Shown: positions 48,395-58,417 of the stretch, piece after piece
How the letters are laid out: each line of letters opens with the position of its first letter
Position numbering within the stretch: the stretch's first letter is position 1
Origin: Loktanella sp. SALINAS62
Lineage (GTDB): Bacteria; Pseudomonadota; Alphaproteobacteria; Rhodobacterales; Rhodobacteraceae
NCBI RefSeq assembly: GCF_018263905.1
Contig: NZ_JAAFZU010000055.1
Span: 261,673-325,672, forward strand
Direction of reading: 5' to 3'
DNA length: 64,000 bases
Notes under the pieces: generated by a model
The model's database searches: none
The model's input: only the letters and a program-made list of their open reading frames with translations
Told to the model about the DNA's origin: nothing
Translations under genes and position numbers: made by a program

Positions 48395-49123
48395 TCAGGT
48401 TTGCGTCAACGGACCAGCGGCCAGAACGTCGCCCGTTGGCCCACCCGTCGGTGAACCACCCTGCGGTTCGTCCGTAATCGCCAGCACACCACCCGGCAAA
48501 GCGGGCACAAGCGCTGGGTCAACGGCAATCGTACCGGCCTGTGTGTCAGGCAAGACGCCCAGCGACACCGGCGGATTGTCGTCCGCGATCAGCCACAATT
48601 CCAGCGACCGGCCATCACGCGCAGTGCCAGCCGTACGGTCCAGCACAAGGGTCTGTGCAGTGGCGTCATAGCTGGCCATGACGATCAGGCTGTCATCTTC
48701 TGCCGCGATCTGCGCCTGCAGGGTCGGGGCGGATATGGCCGGGCCATCCCCCGTCGGTGCCCCCGGCACATAAAGGTTCACCGCCCAAAGCACCGCAACT
48801 GCCGCCACGACACCGCCCGCCATTGCAGGAAACAGGCCCAGCCGTTCCAGCCAGGACCGCGCTTTTGACGTGGCCCTGTCCGACTTGGGCGTCCCGAACA
48901 GATCTGCCTTGATCGCGCCAAACAGACCCGCTGGCGGTGTAACCGGCGCGATATCGTCGGTCAGCGCGACCATCCGGTCGGCAAAGAACGCGTATTCGGA
49001 CCGCAGATCAGGGTCGATAGCCAGCACCTCTTCGTAGGCGGTGCGTTCATCGTCCGTCAGCAGACCAAGGATGTATTCCGCCGTCAGGGCGCGTTCCTCG
49101 TCTTTGTCGATATCATCCGTCAT
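48395..49123 (-). CDS. Anti-sigma factor (RskA-type)
   Basis: 242 residues. A cytosolic N-terminal anti-sigma segment (LTAEYILGLLTDDERTAYEEVLAIDPDLRSEY and AFFADRMVAL) is followed by one membrane helix (about 97-117, GLFPAMAGGVVAAVAVLWAVNLY) and an extracytoplasmic RskA C-terminal domain. That domain ends with the typical KSLELW-like RSLELWLIADDNPPVSLGVL and a Gly/Pro tail. No zinc-binding HxxxCxxC is present, so signalling is likely through proteolysis. It overlaps the sigma gene by 11 bp and should hold that factor at the membrane. Confidence 0.9.
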   Translation of the reverse strand: MTDDIDKDEERALTAEYILGLLTDDERTAYEEVLAIDPDLRSEYAFFADRMVALTDDIAPVTPPAGLFGAIKADLFGTPKSDRATSKARSWLERLGLFPAMAGGVVAAVAVLWAVNLYVPGAPTGDGPAISAPTLQAQIAAEDDSLIVMASYDATAQTLVLDRTAGTARDGRSLELWLIADDNPPVSLGVLPDTQAGTIAVDPALVPALPGGVLAITDEPQGGSPTGGPTGDVLAAGPLTQT

Positions 49124-49664
49124 GGGACAGGCACTCTCTTAACTTCAGCAGACTCCGGCGTAGCCAGGTCCGAACGGTGTTCAGCGGCACATCGTAATGA
49201 TCTGCCAGCTCTTGATATGTTTCCCCTTCAAGGTAGGCCCGGCGCACCGCACCGGCCTTGTCAGGGTCCAACTGGCCCATGCAATCGACAATCCGCACCC
49301 GGTCCGACGATGCCATCGCCAGCGCTTCGGGTCCGGGTTTGCTGTCCGCAATTTCGGCCGCTTCATCTAGGCCTGCGCCCTGTTTTGACTTCCGCGCCCG
49401 CACACGGTCCACGGAATGATTGCGCGTCACCGTAATCAGCCAGGTCATCGGGCTTAGGCCATTCACGCGGTAGCGATCAGCGTTGCGCCAGATCTTGACG
49501 AAAGCTTCCTGCAGCGCGTCCTCGGCTTCTGCCCGATTACCCAACACACGCAGGCAAACCCCGAAAAGTTTCGCGGAGGTGGCATTGTATAGCCCCTCGA
49601 ACGCGGCGCGGTCCCCCATGGCCATGCGGGCGATCATATCTTCGATGTCGGCAGTGGTGGTCAT
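49113..49664 (-). CDS. ECF RNA polymerase sigma factor
   Basis: 183 residues. Region 2 reads YNATSAKLFGVCLRVLGNRAEAEDALQEAFVKIWRNADRY and region 4 YLEGETYQELADHYDVPLNTVRTWLRRSLLKLREC, with a short linker between. The type is that paired with RskA-like anti-sigma factors. ATG 49664 follows AGGATGGA; 18 further codons upstream are open but lack a site. It is divergent from cobS across about 175 bp, which would contain both promoters. The downstream exported MsrB suggests a role in oxidative damage to exported proteins, an inference from position only. Confidence 0.93.
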   Translation of the reverse strand: MTTTADIEDMIARMAMGDRAAFEGLYNATSAKLFGVCLRVLGNRAEAEDALQEAFVKIWRNADRYRVNGLSPMTWLITVTRNHSVDRVRARKSKQGAGLDEAAEIADSKPGPEALAMASSDRVRIVDCMGQLDPDKAGAVRRAYLEGETYQELADHYDVPLNTVRTWLRRSLLKLRECLSHDG

Positions 49665-49839
49665 GCTGTTCCATCCTGTTACATGCCGCAACTTTGGCGA
49701 ATTTGCAGCAAAACGCAACGTTGCCCCAGCAGGCTCTTGCGCGCATTCCTGTCGCAGCCGCTTTCCCTTTTCATTTCAGGCGATATGTTGCATCCCGCAA
49801 CCATGACTTCCTATGTTCCGCGAAAGAAGGGCTGACCCC

Positions 49840-50826
49840 ATGGCCGACGGCACGATCGACATCAACGCCACACCGAACACCGACATTTCCGTGCGCGAGG
49901 TGTTCGGCATCGATACGGACATGACGGTCAAGGGATTTGCCGAACCGTCAGAACGTGTGCCGGACATCGACCCGACCTATACCTTTGACCCAGACACCAC
50001 GCTGGCGATCCTTGCTGGCTTTGGCCACAACCGCCGCGTCATGGTGCAGGGCTATCACGGCACCGGCAAATCGACCCACATCGAACAGGTCGCGGCCCGC
50101 CTGAAATGGCCTGCCGTGCGTGTGAACCTTGATTCCCACATCAGCCGGATCGACCTGATCGGCAAGGATGCGATCAAACTGCGCGACGGCGTGCAGGTCA
50201 CCGAATTTCACGAAGGCATCTTGCCGTGGTGCCTGCGCAATCCCGTGGCCATCGTGTTCGATGAATACGACGCGGGCCGCGCCGACGTGATGTTCGTGAT
50301 CCAGCGCGTGCTGGAAGCGGACGGCAAGCTGACGCTGATGGACCAGAACAAGATCATCACGCCCCACCCCTATTTCCGTCTGTTCGCCACCGCCAACACG
50401 GTCGGTCTGGGCGACACGACGGGGCTTTACCACGGCACCCAGCAGATCAACCAGGCACAGATGGACCGGTGGAGCCTTGTGGCCACGCTGAACTATCTGC
50501 CGCACGATGTCGAAACCGAAATCGTGCTGGCCAAATCCGCACATTATCAGAACGAAAAGGGCAAAAAGACCGTCAGCCAGATGGTCACCGTAGCTGATCT
50601 GACGCGTACCGCGTTCATGAATGGCGATTTGTCGACTGTCATGTCGCCCCGCACCGTGCTGGCATGGGCCGAAAACGCCCGCATCTTTGGTGATGTGGGC
50701 TATGCGTTCCGCCTGTCGTTCCTGAACAAATGCGACGAGCTGGAACGCCAGACGGTCGCGGAATTCTACCAGCGCTGTTTTGACGAAGAGCTGCCTGAAA
50801 GTGCCGCCAGCCAGAGCTTTCGGTGA
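49840..50826 (+). CDS. cobS: Aerobic cobaltochelatase subunit CobS
   Basis: 328-residue AAA+ ATPase. Walker A is GYHGTGKST (71-79), Walker B is [10 protein letters not shown], and the sensor region is [23 protein letters not shown]. It works with CobT and CobN to insert cobalt into hydrogenobyrinic acid a,c-diamide in the aerobic B12 pathway. The ATG at 49840 has AGAAGGG at about 8 nt; the frame is open nine codons further. The gene lies 3 nt before the small lipoprotein gene (their start and stop overlap). CobN is not in the window. Confidence 0.95.
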   Translation: MADGTIDINATPNTDISVREVFGIDTDMTVKGFAEPSERVPDIDPTYTFDPDTTLAILAGFGHNRRVMVQGYHGTGKSTHIEQVAARLKWPAVRVNLDSHISRIDLIGKDAIKLRDGVQVTEFHEGILPWCLRNPVAIVFDEYDAGRADVMFVIQRVLEADGKLTLMDQNKIITPHPYFRLFATANTVGLGDTTGLYHGTQQINQAQMDRWSLVATLNYLPHDVETEIVLAKSAHYQNEKGKKTVSQMVTVADLTRTAFMNGDLSTVMSPRTVLAWAENARIFGDVGYAFRLSFLNKCDELERQTVAEFYQRCFDEELPESAASQSFR

Positions 50827-51134
50827 CCCCGCGCCGCGTCATCGCGGCCGCGTCGGTCCTTGGGCTGGTATCCTGCGGGCCGGGCATGGCCCCGCAGGGT
50901 TATGACGTGACCCTGTCCGACAGCGGCAAACTGGCGTTGGTGACACCCACCACCGACGTGCCGACCATCGCGGGGATCGAACGTGCCGCCGAACGGGCTG
51001 CCCCGCGCGGTTGTGATGCAACGGCCGCGCCCGTGATCTATGATCTGGCCGGCGGTGACCGTGATGCGACCCTGCCCGCCAGTGCTGCCCTGCGCTTTGC
51101 CGGGCGTATTCCTGCCACCCTGTCCTGCGGCTGA
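50823..51134 (+). CDS. Putative small lipoprotein between cobS and cobT
   Basis: 103 residues. A GTG start overlaps the cobS stop (GTGA, 50823-50826), so it is translationally coupled. The N-terminus [18 protein letters not shown] is a short lipoprotein signal with lipobox LVSC (Cys18), after which mature [17 protein letters not shown] follows. The rest is small and soluble with two further cysteines (GCDATA and the penultimate residue), suggesting a disulfide. No family is recognised. It sits between two cobaltochelatase genes, which otherwise are usually adjacent. A role in metal or cobalamin handling at the envelope can only be suggested from position. Confidence 0.7.
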   Translation: MTPRRVIAAASVLGLVSCGPGMAPQGYDVTLSDSGKLALVTPTTDVPTIAGIERAAERAAPRGCDATAAPVIYDLAGGDRDATLPASAALRFAGRIPATLSCG

Positions 51135-51146
51135 TCGGAGCCTGTG

Positions 51147-53024
51147 ATGAGCAAACCCAGCGACAACCCCGCCGACCCGTTCAAAAAGGCGCTGGCCGAA
51201 GCGACCAAAGTGCTGGCCAACGATACCGATCTGACCGTCAGCTATTCCGTCGATCCCGCAGGCCAGACCAACGACACAATCCGCTTGCCGCAAATCAGTC
51301 GCCGCATGACCCGCGAAGAAGTCCTGCTGGCGCGCGGCACCGCCGATGCATTCGCCCTGCGCCACAAATTTCACGATGCAAGCACTGATACGCGTTATGC
51401 CCCGCAGGGCCAGATGGCGCGCGACATCTACGATGCGATGGAAACCGCCCGCGTCGAAGCGGTCGGCGCGCGCGCCATGCCCGGCACCGCAGGCAATATC
51501 GACGCCAAGATCGGCAACGATGCGCAGCGCAAAGGGTATGATCAGATCAAATCCGCCGCCGACGCGCCGCTGGCCGTCGCCGCAGGCTATCTGATCCGCC
51601 ATCTTGCCACGGGACGCGACCTGCCGCCGGGGGCCGATAACGTCATGGAACTGTGGCGTGGTTTCATCGAAGAACAGGCTGGCGGCACGCTGGAAAGCCT
51701 GTCCGACACTCTGACCGACCAACGCGCATTTGCAAAATTTGCCCGCCAGATCATCAGCGATCTGGGCTACGCCGATCAGCTGGGCGACGACCCCGACGCA
51801 CCCGACGACGATCAGGACGACGAAGCCGAAGAAGGTCAGGACGAAGAACAAGATCCCGAATCCACCGGCGAAGACGAAAGCGAGGGCGACGAGGCTGAAG
51901 CCGCACCAGAGCAATCGCAGGAACAACAGCAAGACGCGAGCCAGGCCCAGGTCAGCATGGATGATCAGGCCGACCCTGAAATGGGCGAAGAAACCGAAAT
52001 GCCCGACGGCGAGGCCCCGATGGACCCGCCGCAGCCCGCGCCCGTGTCCGACGCGGACCCCGATTACAAGGTGTTCGCGACCAGTTTTGATGAAGAAATC
52101 AGCGCCGCCGATCTGGCCGAGCCCGCTGAACTGGAACGCCTGCGCGCCTATCTTGACCAACAGCTTGACCCACTCAAAGGGGCGGTCAGCCGCCTTGCCA
52201 ACAAGCTGCAGCGCCGTCTGCAGGCCAAGCAAAGCCGGACTTGGGAATTCGATTTGGAGGAAGGCATCCTTGATGCCGGACGTCTGGCGCGGATCGTGGC
52301 CAGCCCCACGACGCCGCTGTCGTTCAAGGTCGAAAAGGACATGGAATTCCGCGATACCGTGGTCACGCTGTTGTTGGACAATTCCGGGTCAATGCGGGGT
52401 CGCCCGATTTCGATTGCCGCAATCTGTGCCGATGTCATGGCCCGCACGCTGGAACGCTGCGACGTCAAGGTCGAGATTCTGGGCTTTACCACCAAGGCAT
52501 GGAAAGGCGGTCAATCCCGCGAGGCATGGCTGAAAGAAGGACGCCCGCCCGCCCCCGGTCGCCTGAACGATCTGCGTCACATCATCTATAAATCCGCCGA
52601 TGCACCGTGGCGCCGGACCCGCCCCAATCTGGGGCTGATGATGAAAGAAGGTCTGCTGAAGGAAAACATCGACGGCGAGGCGCTGGAATGGGCCTACCGC
52701 CGCCTGATGGCGCGGCAGGAACAGCGCAAGGTGCTGATGGTCATTTCCGACGGCGCGCCTGTCGATGACAGCACCCTGTCAGTCAATCCCGCCAACTATC
52801 TGGAAAAGCACCTGCGCGACGTGATCGGCATGATCGAAAAACGCAAGACGGTTGAACTGGCCGCCATTGGCATCGGCCATGATGTGACCCGCTACTATGA
52901 CCGCGCGGTGACGATCACCGATGTGGAACAGCTTGCCGGGGCGATGACGGAACAACTGGCAAGCCTGTTCGACAGCGATCCGCGCAAGCGGGCCCGCGTT
53001 TTGGGGATGCGACGCGTCGGCTGA
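51147..53024 (+). CDS. cobT: Aerobic cobaltochelatase subunit CobT
   Basis: 625 residues. The N-terminal ~215 residues are the helical CobT domain. A very acidic low-complexity linker (about 215-310, runs of Asp/Glu/Gln) follows, and the C-terminal VWA domain has the MIDAS motif [10 protein letters not shown] and later [13 protein letters not shown]. It partners CobS. ATG 51147 follows CGGAG; a GTG three bases earlier is possible. Located 12 nt after the small lipoprotein gene, so the three genes form one operon. Confidence 0.95.
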   Translation: MSKPSDNPADPFKKALAEATKVLANDTDLTVSYSVDPAGQTNDTIRLPQISRRMTREEVLLARGTADAFALRHKFHDASTDTRYAPQGQMARDIYDAMETARVEAVGARAMPGTAGNIDAKIGNDAQRKGYDQIKSAADAPLAVAAGYLIRHLATGRDLPPGADNVMELWRGFIEEQAGGTLESLSDTLTDQRAFAKFARQIISDLGYADQLGDDPDAPDDDQDDEAEEGQDEEQDPESTGEDESEGDEAEAAPEQSQEQQQDASQAQVSMDDQADPEMGEETEMPDGEAPMDPPQPAPVSDADPDYKVFATSFDEEISAADLAEPAELERLRAYLDQQLDPLKGAVSRLANKLQRRLQAKQSRTWEFDLEEGILDAGRLARIVASPTTPLSFKVEKDMEFRDTVVTLLLDNSGSMRGRPISIAAICADVMARTLERCDVKVEILGFTTKAWKGGQSREAWLKEGRPPAPGRLNDLRHIIYKSADAPWRRTRPNLGLMMKEGLLKENIDGEALEWAYRRLMARQEQRKVLMVISDGAPVDDSTLSVNPANYLEKHLRDVIGMIEKRKTVELAAIGIGHDVTRYYDRAVTITDVEQLAGAMTEQLASLFDSDPRKRARVLGMRRVG

Positions 53025-53095
53025 CAGCTTTGCCCTTGAAAATCTGACGCCCGGCGCGGACTGTGCGGCCAAGATTCCCAAGGGACCGGACCACC

Positions 53096-54886
53096 ATGTT
53101 TCAGACCTTTACCGCCAGCAGTGATCCCGCGTCGGGGCCTGACCGACTTGCATCCTTGCGCACCCGTCTTGCCGAACAGGATCTGGATGGCGTTCTGGTG
53201 CCCCGCACGGACCGCTGGCAGGGTGAATACGTCGCAGCCTGTGACGAACGGCTGGCGTGGCTGACCGGGTTCACCGGTTCGGCAGGATTTGCCGCCGTGC
53301 TTGCGGACGTCGCGGGCGTGTTCATCGACGGGCGCTACCGTCTGCAGGTCCGCGACCAGACCGCCGATGTCTTTACGCCGGTCAATTGGCCCGAAACGAA
53401 ACTGTCCGACTGGCTGATCAAACATCTGCCGAACGGCGGCACTGTGGCCTATGATCCGTGGCTGCATACGGTGTCCACGATCGAGGATCTGACCGGAACG
53501 CTGGCCGACAGCGGGATCGACCTGCGCGCCACCGCAAACCAGATCGACCCGATCTGGACCGACCGCCCGGCCCGGCCCGGCGCGCCCTATTTTGCGCAGC
53601 AGCTGGAATTCACCGGCGCATCGCACGCGCAAAAGCGCGCCCGCCTCAGCGCGGACATGAACCGCGGACATTGGGTCATCACCCTGCCCGACAGTATCGC
53701 GTGGCTTTTGAATATCCGTGGCGCTGATATTCCACGTAATCCGGTGCCGCAGGCTTATGCCATTCTGCATTGCGACGGCACCGTCGACCTGTTCGCCCCG
53801 GCAGAAAAATGTGCGGACATTGCCACGCATCTGGGCGAGGACGTGACCATTCAGGACCCCGACAGCTTTGAGGTGGCACTGACCACGCTCGACGGCCCGG
53901 TGCGGATTGATCCCGATGTCTGCCCCGACGCCATCGCCGCCATTCTGGCAGATGCCGAATGCGACGTTGTCCACGGCACCGATCCCTGCATCATGCCCAA
54001 GGCGTGCAAAACCCCCACAGAAATCGCAGGCAGCAGGACTGCCCACAGGCGCGATGGGGCCGCGATGGTCCGGTTTCTGGCGTGGCTGGACCAGACCGCA
54101 CCGCACGGCCACCTGACAGAAATCGATGTTGTGCAGCAGTTGGAAAGCTTTCGTCGCGAAACTGGGGCACTGCGCGACATCAGCTTTGAAACCATCTGCG
54201 GCGCGGGATCACACGGTGCCATCGTCCATTACCGCGTGACCGAAGACACCAATCGCCCTGTCCAATCCGGTGAATTGCTGCTGGTTGACAGCGGCGGGCA
54301 ATATGTCGACGGCACGACCGATATCACCCGCACCGTCATCATCGGTGAACCTACATCAGAACACCGTGACCGTTATACCCGCGTGCTGCAGGGCATGATC
54401 GCCGTCAGCAAGCTACGGTTCCCTGTGGGTCTGTCTGGCCAACATCTGGACGCGCTGGCGCGTGCGCCGCTTTGGGCTGCAGGTCTGGATTTTGACCACG
54501 GCACGGGGCACGGTGTGGGCAGTTATCTGTCCGTCCACGAAGGGCCGCAGGGGATTTCGCGCCGGTCAAAGGTGACGCTGAAATCCGGCATGATCCTGTC
54601 GAACGAACCCGGCTACTACCGCGAAGGCGCTTACGGCATCCGGATCGAAAATCTGATCGTCTGCCATGATGCCGGCCCGCTTGATGGTGGAGATGACCGC
54701 CCGATGCTGACGTTTGAAACCCTGACCCATGTGCCTTTGGCACGTCGTCTGATCGACACATCACTTTTGTCGCAAACAGAATTGGACTGGATCAACGATT
54801 ATCATGCCGATACACTTCGCATCATCGGGCCACTGCTAGAGGGGGCGGCCCGAGACTGGTTGGACATCGCCTGCCACCCGCTCTGA
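53096..54886 (+). CDS. Xaa-Pro aminopeptidase (M24B family)
   Basis: 596 residues, the long PepP form with two creatinase N-terminal domains. The C-terminal M24 domain has metal ligands in LLVDSGGQYVDGTTDITRT (two Asp), then FDHGTGHGVGSYLSVHEGP (His), MILSNEPGYY (Glu) and IRIENLIV (Glu). It removes N-terminal residues before proline in the cytosol; there is no signal peptide. The start ATG 53096 follows AAGGGACCGGA. It lies about 70 bp after cobT and 41 bp before the DUF427 gene. Confidence 0.93.
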   Translation: MFQTFTASSDPASGPDRLASLRTRLAEQDLDGVLVPRTDRWQGEYVAACDERLAWLTGFTGSAGFAAVLADVAGVFIDGRYRLQVRDQTADVFTPVNWPETKLSDWLIKHLPNGGTVAYDPWLHTVSTIEDLTGTLADSGIDLRATANQIDPIWTDRPARPGAPYFAQQLEFTGASHAQKRARLSADMNRGHWVITLPDSIAWLLNIRGADIPRNPVPQAYAILHCDGTVDLFAPAEKCADIATHLGEDVTIQDPDSFEVALTTLDGPVRIDPDVCPDAIAAILADAECDVVHGTDPCIMPKACKTPTEIAGSRTAHRRDGAAMVRFLAWLDQTAPHGHLTEIDVVQQLESFRRETGALRDISFETICGAGSHGAIVHYRVTEDTNRPVQSGELLLVDSGGQYVDGTTDITRTVIIGEPTSEHRDRYTRVLQGMIAVSKLRFPVGLSGQHLDALARAPLWAAGLDFDHGTGHGVGSYLSVHEGPQGISRRSKVTLKSGMILSNEPGYYREGAYGIRIENLIVCHDAGPLDGGDDRPMLTFETLTHVPLARRLIDTSLLSQTELDWINDYHADTLRIIGPLLEGAARDWLDIACHPL

Positions 54887-54927
54887 TCAGAGCAGCTTAA
54901 CTGACATCAAAAGAACAGGACCGCGCC

Positions 54928-55269
54928 ATGGCCGATCACATCACGATTTCACCTGCCCCCGGAACATGGGTGATCCGGGCCGGCGGTGCCGTGCTTGGCG
55001 AAAGCCGCACGGCCCTGCGGCTGGAAGAAGACGGGTATCCGCCAGTCATCTATTTTCCGCGCGGCGATATCGCCATGACCTTTCTCGATGCAACCGACCG
55101 CAGCACGCATTGCCCCCACAAGGGCGATGCCAGCTATTATTCCATCGTGACCCGCAGCGCGACATTGGAAAATGCCGTTTGGTCCTATGACGCACCAAAG
55201 GACGCGATGTCCCAGATCGCCGGTTTTCTGGCGTTCGACACCGATCACGTGACGGTCGAACAGGTTTAG
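54928..55269 (+). CDS. DUF427 protein
   Basis: 113 residues in the DUF427 pattern: ISPAPGTWVIRAGGAVLGESRTALRLEE, then YPPVIYFPRGDIAM and the conserved THCPHKGDASYYSI and SYDAPKDA. The invariant CPHKG motif is present. Function is unknown. It may form a unit with the M24 peptidase gene. Its stop shares TTAG with the convergent ClC gene. Confidence 0.9.
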   Translation: MADHITISPAPGTWVIRAGGAVLGESRTALRLEEDGYPPVIYFPRGDIAMTFLDATDRSTHCPHKGDASYYSIVTRSATLENAVWSYDAPKDAMSQIAGFLAFDTDHVTVEQV

Positions 55270-56945
55270 GAATGTTCCTCTGCCGCGCGTGCCGATAGCG
55301 CGCGGTTGAACGCCCGCAATGCATCGACTTGGAACAGCGCGCCCTGCAACGCGGGTGGCTCTCCTTTTTGGGTGACCACGACAGGGATGAACGGATGCGC
55401 GCCACGCTCAAAGATCGGCATGGCCTGATCCAGCGTCGCCTTTGCATCGACGAATATGCCTGCCGCGATCATGTCGCGGCAGACCTTTTCCGCCGCGGCG
55501 CGCGGGTCCGACATGGGACGCATCACGTTACCCGCCACGAATGTCCCCAGCAGATAAACCTGTGGCCCTGCGGCCAGATGCACGCCGCGCCGTTCCAACT
55601 GGTGCAGGAAATACGAATGTTCAACCAGCCGCGACGCCAGCGCCGTCGACATCGACACTGCGACCATCACCGCAAGCCCCGTCTGCCAGTCGCCCGTCAG
55701 TTCGAACACGATCAGCGTCGTCGAAATCGGCGCCCCCATGACGGCCGCCGCGACGGCGCCCATACCTGCCAGCGCATACAATGTGCCTTCGCCCGAAACG
55801 GTCGGGAACAGGCCGGTGGCGATGATGCCGAACGCCAGCCCGGTCAGCGCCCCCACCATCAATGACGGCGAAAAGACACCGCCGCCCATCCGCCCGCCAA
55901 TCGTTATGGCCACGGCGGCGATTTTCAGCACGGCAAAAATCAGTGCCTCGTGCAGCAACAGCCCGCCGGTCAGCGCGGTCACAGTCGTTTCATACCCAAC
56001 GCCGATGATATGGGGGAACCAGATGGCCATCAGACCCAGTAGCGCCCCAGCACCGGCGGGCCGCAAAAAGGCGGGAATCCGGAATCGATATTGCAGGCGA
56101 CTGCCCAGATTGTCGGCCCAGAAGATCGACCGCATCAGCACCACCGCGATCAATCCGCAGATAAGACCAAGGATCAGGAACGCAGGCAATTCCACATAGA
56201 ACGCCAACGCATTTTCCCGGTCGATGACGAATTCGGTCACATCGCCCAGTGCCAGCCTGCTGACCACTGTGCCCGCCACAGATGCAATCACAATGGGGGC
56301 AAATGCATGCACCGCAAAATGGCGCAACACGACCTCTAACGCGAACAGCGCACCGGCGATGGGGGCGTTGAAACTGGCCGAAACCGCCGCTGCGACCGCA
56401 CATCCCAGCAGATCGCGCCCCGTCACGCCATCGGCACGAATGCGCACGCAGATCCATGTCGACAGCATCGCGGCGATATGCACAACCGGTCCTTCCCGGC
56501 CCGACGACCCACCGGTGCCAAGGGTCAGCAGGCTGGCCGCCGCGGATGCCAGACCTTCGCGGAACGACACGCGACCGTCGCGCAGGGCAGCGCCTTCGAT
56601 CACGTCGGCGACGGACCGGACCCGGCTGTCGCTGACAAATCTGTTCAGGATCAGGCCCACAACCAGCCCGCCAAGGATCGGCACGACCAGCACTTGCGAC
56701 CAGTGCAGCCCGGTCACAAAGCTATGCAATCGATTGGGGTCGGTCGTGCCATAGGCCAGCCGTTGGATCAGGTCGATCCCCAGCCGGAACAGCACGGCGG
56801 CACCACCCGCCGCAATCCCCAGCACCAGCGCGATAAACCAGAACTGCACCTGACCGGGTCCACGCAGCTTCATCACCAGCCAGGCGCGGCGCACCTCTTC
56901 CATCAGGCGGGTGCGGTTGCGTGTGTCGTCCTGTGCCCCGTCCAT
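55266..56945 (-). CDS. ClC-family chloride channel/transporter with C-terminal CBS domain
   Basis: 559 residues. About ten to twelve membrane helices carry ClC motifs: GTGGSSGREGPVVHIAA (GxEGP-type), GGRMGGGVFSPSLMVGA (GxFxP-type) and GMGAVAAAVMGAPISTTLIVFE. The GSGIP motif of CLC-ec1 is represented by GTGGSS, so ion selectivity is uncertain. The C-terminus (about 475-550) has a CBS pair (VMRPMSDPRAAAEKVCRDMI; ALFQVDALRAFN). It could exchange chloride for protons or serve fluoride export. The ATG 56945 follows AAAGG; divergent from the FAD dehydrogenase gene. Confidence 0.93.
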   Translation of the reverse strand: MDGAQDDTRNRTRLMEEVRRAWLVMKLRGPGQVQFWFIALVLGIAAGGAAVLFRLGIDLIQRLAYGTTDPNRLHSFVTGLHWSQVLVVPILGGLVVGLILNRFVSDSRVRSVADVIEGAALRDGRVSFREGLASAAASLLTLGTGGSSGREGPVVHIAAMLSTWICVRIRADGVTGRDLLGCAVAAAVSASFNAPIAGALFALEVVLRHFAVHAFAPIVIASVAGTVVSRLALGDVTEFVIDRENALAFYVELPAFLILGLICGLIAVVLMRSIFWADNLGSRLQYRFRIPAFLRPAGAGALLGLMAIWFPHIIGVGYETTVTALTGGLLLHEALIFAVLKIAAVAITIGGRMGGGVFSPSLMVGALTGLAFGIIATGLFPTVSGEGTLYALAGMGAVAAAVMGAPISTTLIVFELTGDWQTGLAVMVAVSMSTALASRLVEHSYFLHQLERRGVHLAAGPQVYLLGTFVAGNVMRPMSDPRAAAEKVCRDMIAAGIFVDAKATLDQAMPIFERGAHPFIPVVVTQKGEPPALQGALFQVDALRAFNRALSARAAEEHS

Positions 56946-56990
56946 TACGCCGCCCTTTACCTTTGCGATCCGGTACGGCAGCTTTCTGCC

Positions 56991-58364
56991 ATGCAGAACT
57001 CATCCGCCATCACCGCCTTGCAATCCCTTCTAGGGGACCGACTGTCCGTTAAAAAGGCCGATCTGGTCCATCATGGGCAATCGGAATCGCACTTTGCCAA
57101 CACGCCGCCCGATGCGGTGGTCTGGCCCGCCTCTGCGGCAGAGGTAAGTGACATCGTGAAAATCTGCGCGGCACATGATTGTCCCGTCGTCGCATGGGGC
57201 ACCGGTACATCACTCGAAGGGCATGCGCTGGCTGTCCGGGGCGGTGTGATCGTGAACCTGTCCCGGATGGACCGCGTGCTGGACGTCCATGCGGAAGACA
57301 TGGACGTCGTCGTGCAACCCGGTGTGACGCGCACGGTGCTGAACGATGCGTTGCGGGCGACGGGCTTGTTTTTTCCGGTCGATCCCGGCGCGGATGCCAG
57401 TCTGGGCGGCATGGCAGCGACCCGCGCATCGGGGACCACGACGGTCCGCTACGGCACGATGCGCGACAATGTGCTGGCGTTGCAGGTTGTGCTGGCCGAC
57501 GGGCGGATCATCCGCACCGGCAGCAGGGCCGCGAAATCAAGCGCAGGCTACGATCTGACCGGGCTGTTCGTCGGGTCCGAAGGCACGCTGGGCATCATCA
57601 CCGAAATGACCCTGCGCCTGCATGGCCAACCGCAAGCTATATCCGCCGCCGTCTGTGGATTCGACGATGTGGCAATGGCCGTGACGGTCGCAACAACCGC
57701 CATCCAGATGGGCCTGCCGGTTGCCCGGATAGAGCTGATGGACGCAGCATCGGTCGCCGCGGTGAACACGGCAGAGGGATACGATTTCCCCGCGCAGCCA
57801 CATTTGCTGGTGGAGTTCCATGGTTCTGACAGTGCCGTGGCAGAGGATGCAGCGACCTTTGCCGACATTGCCCGCGACGCGGGCGGCACCGACCCAAGGA
57901 CCGCGACACGGGCCGAGGATCGCAACAAGCTATGGGCGATGCGGCACCGGGCCTATTGGTCGATCCTTGCCAGCAGACCGGGCGCGCGGGCGGTGGTCAC
58001 GGATGTCTGCGTGCCGATTTCGGCGCTGGCGCAGGCGATTGCAGAAACACAGGCCGATATCGCCGCCAGCCCGATCACCGGCCCGATCCTTGGTCATGTC
58101 GGCGACGGCAATTTCCACGCAGCCCTGTTGATCGACGACACGAATCCCGATGATCGCGCGGCGGCACTGGACCTGTCGCACCGCATGGCACAGCGCGCGC
58201 TGCGTCTGGGCGGAACGGTCACCGGCGAACACGGTATCGGCATGGGCAAACTGGCCTATATGGAACAGGAACACGGGCCGGGCTGGGATGTGATGGGGCA
58301 GATCAAGTCCGCACTGGACCCGCAGGGCATCATGAACCCCGGAAAATTGATCCGGCAGGCCTGA
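56991..58364 (+). CDS. FAD-linked oxidase, GlcD/D-lactate dehydrogenase type
   Basis: 457 residues. The FAD-binding PCMH domain (about 38-215) contains PVVAWGTGTSLEGHAL, DPGADASLGGMAATRASGTTTVRYGTM and GLFVGSEGTLGIIT. The C-terminal oxidase domain includes GPILGHVGDGNFHAALLID and GEHGIGMGKLAYM, typical of GlcD/Dld proteins. It would oxidise a 2-hydroxy acid such as D-lactate or glycolate. No GlcE/GlcF partner is adjacent, favouring a single-subunit D-lactate dehydrogenase; the substrate is not certain. ATG 56991 lies only 45 bp from the divergent ClC start, with a weak ribosome-binding site. Confidence 0.88.
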   Translation: MQNSSAITALQSLLGDRLSVKKADLVHHGQSESHFANTPPDAVVWPASAAEVSDIVKICAAHDCPVVAWGTGTSLEGHALAVRGGVIVNLSRMDRVLDVHAEDMDVVVQPGVTRTVLNDALRATGLFFPVDPGADASLGGMAATRASGTTTVRYGTMRDNVLALQVVLADGRIIRTGSRAAKSSAGYDLTGLFVGSEGTLGIITEMTLRLHGQPQAISAAVCGFDDVAMAVTVATTAIQMGLPVARIELMDAASVAAVNTAEGYDFPAQPHLLVEFHGSDSAVAEDAATFADIARDAGGTDPRTATRAEDRNKLWAMRHRAYWSILASRPGARAVVTDVCVPISALAQAIAETQADIAASPITGPILGHVGDGNFHAALLIDDTNPDDRAAALDLSHRMAQRALRLGGTVTGEHGIGMGKLAYMEQEHGPGWDVMGQIKSALDPQGIMNPGKLIRQA

Positions 58365-58417
58365 CATGATGACGTCACAGTCGCGCTGTATCGACCAAAG
58401 CCAATTTTAGCAGTTTC

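Noticed and set aside
50766-52232. 488-codon minus-strand frame opposite cobT
   Set aside because: The acidic linker of cobT leaves the opposite strand open; the product is low-complexity hydrophobic sequence with no initiation signals.
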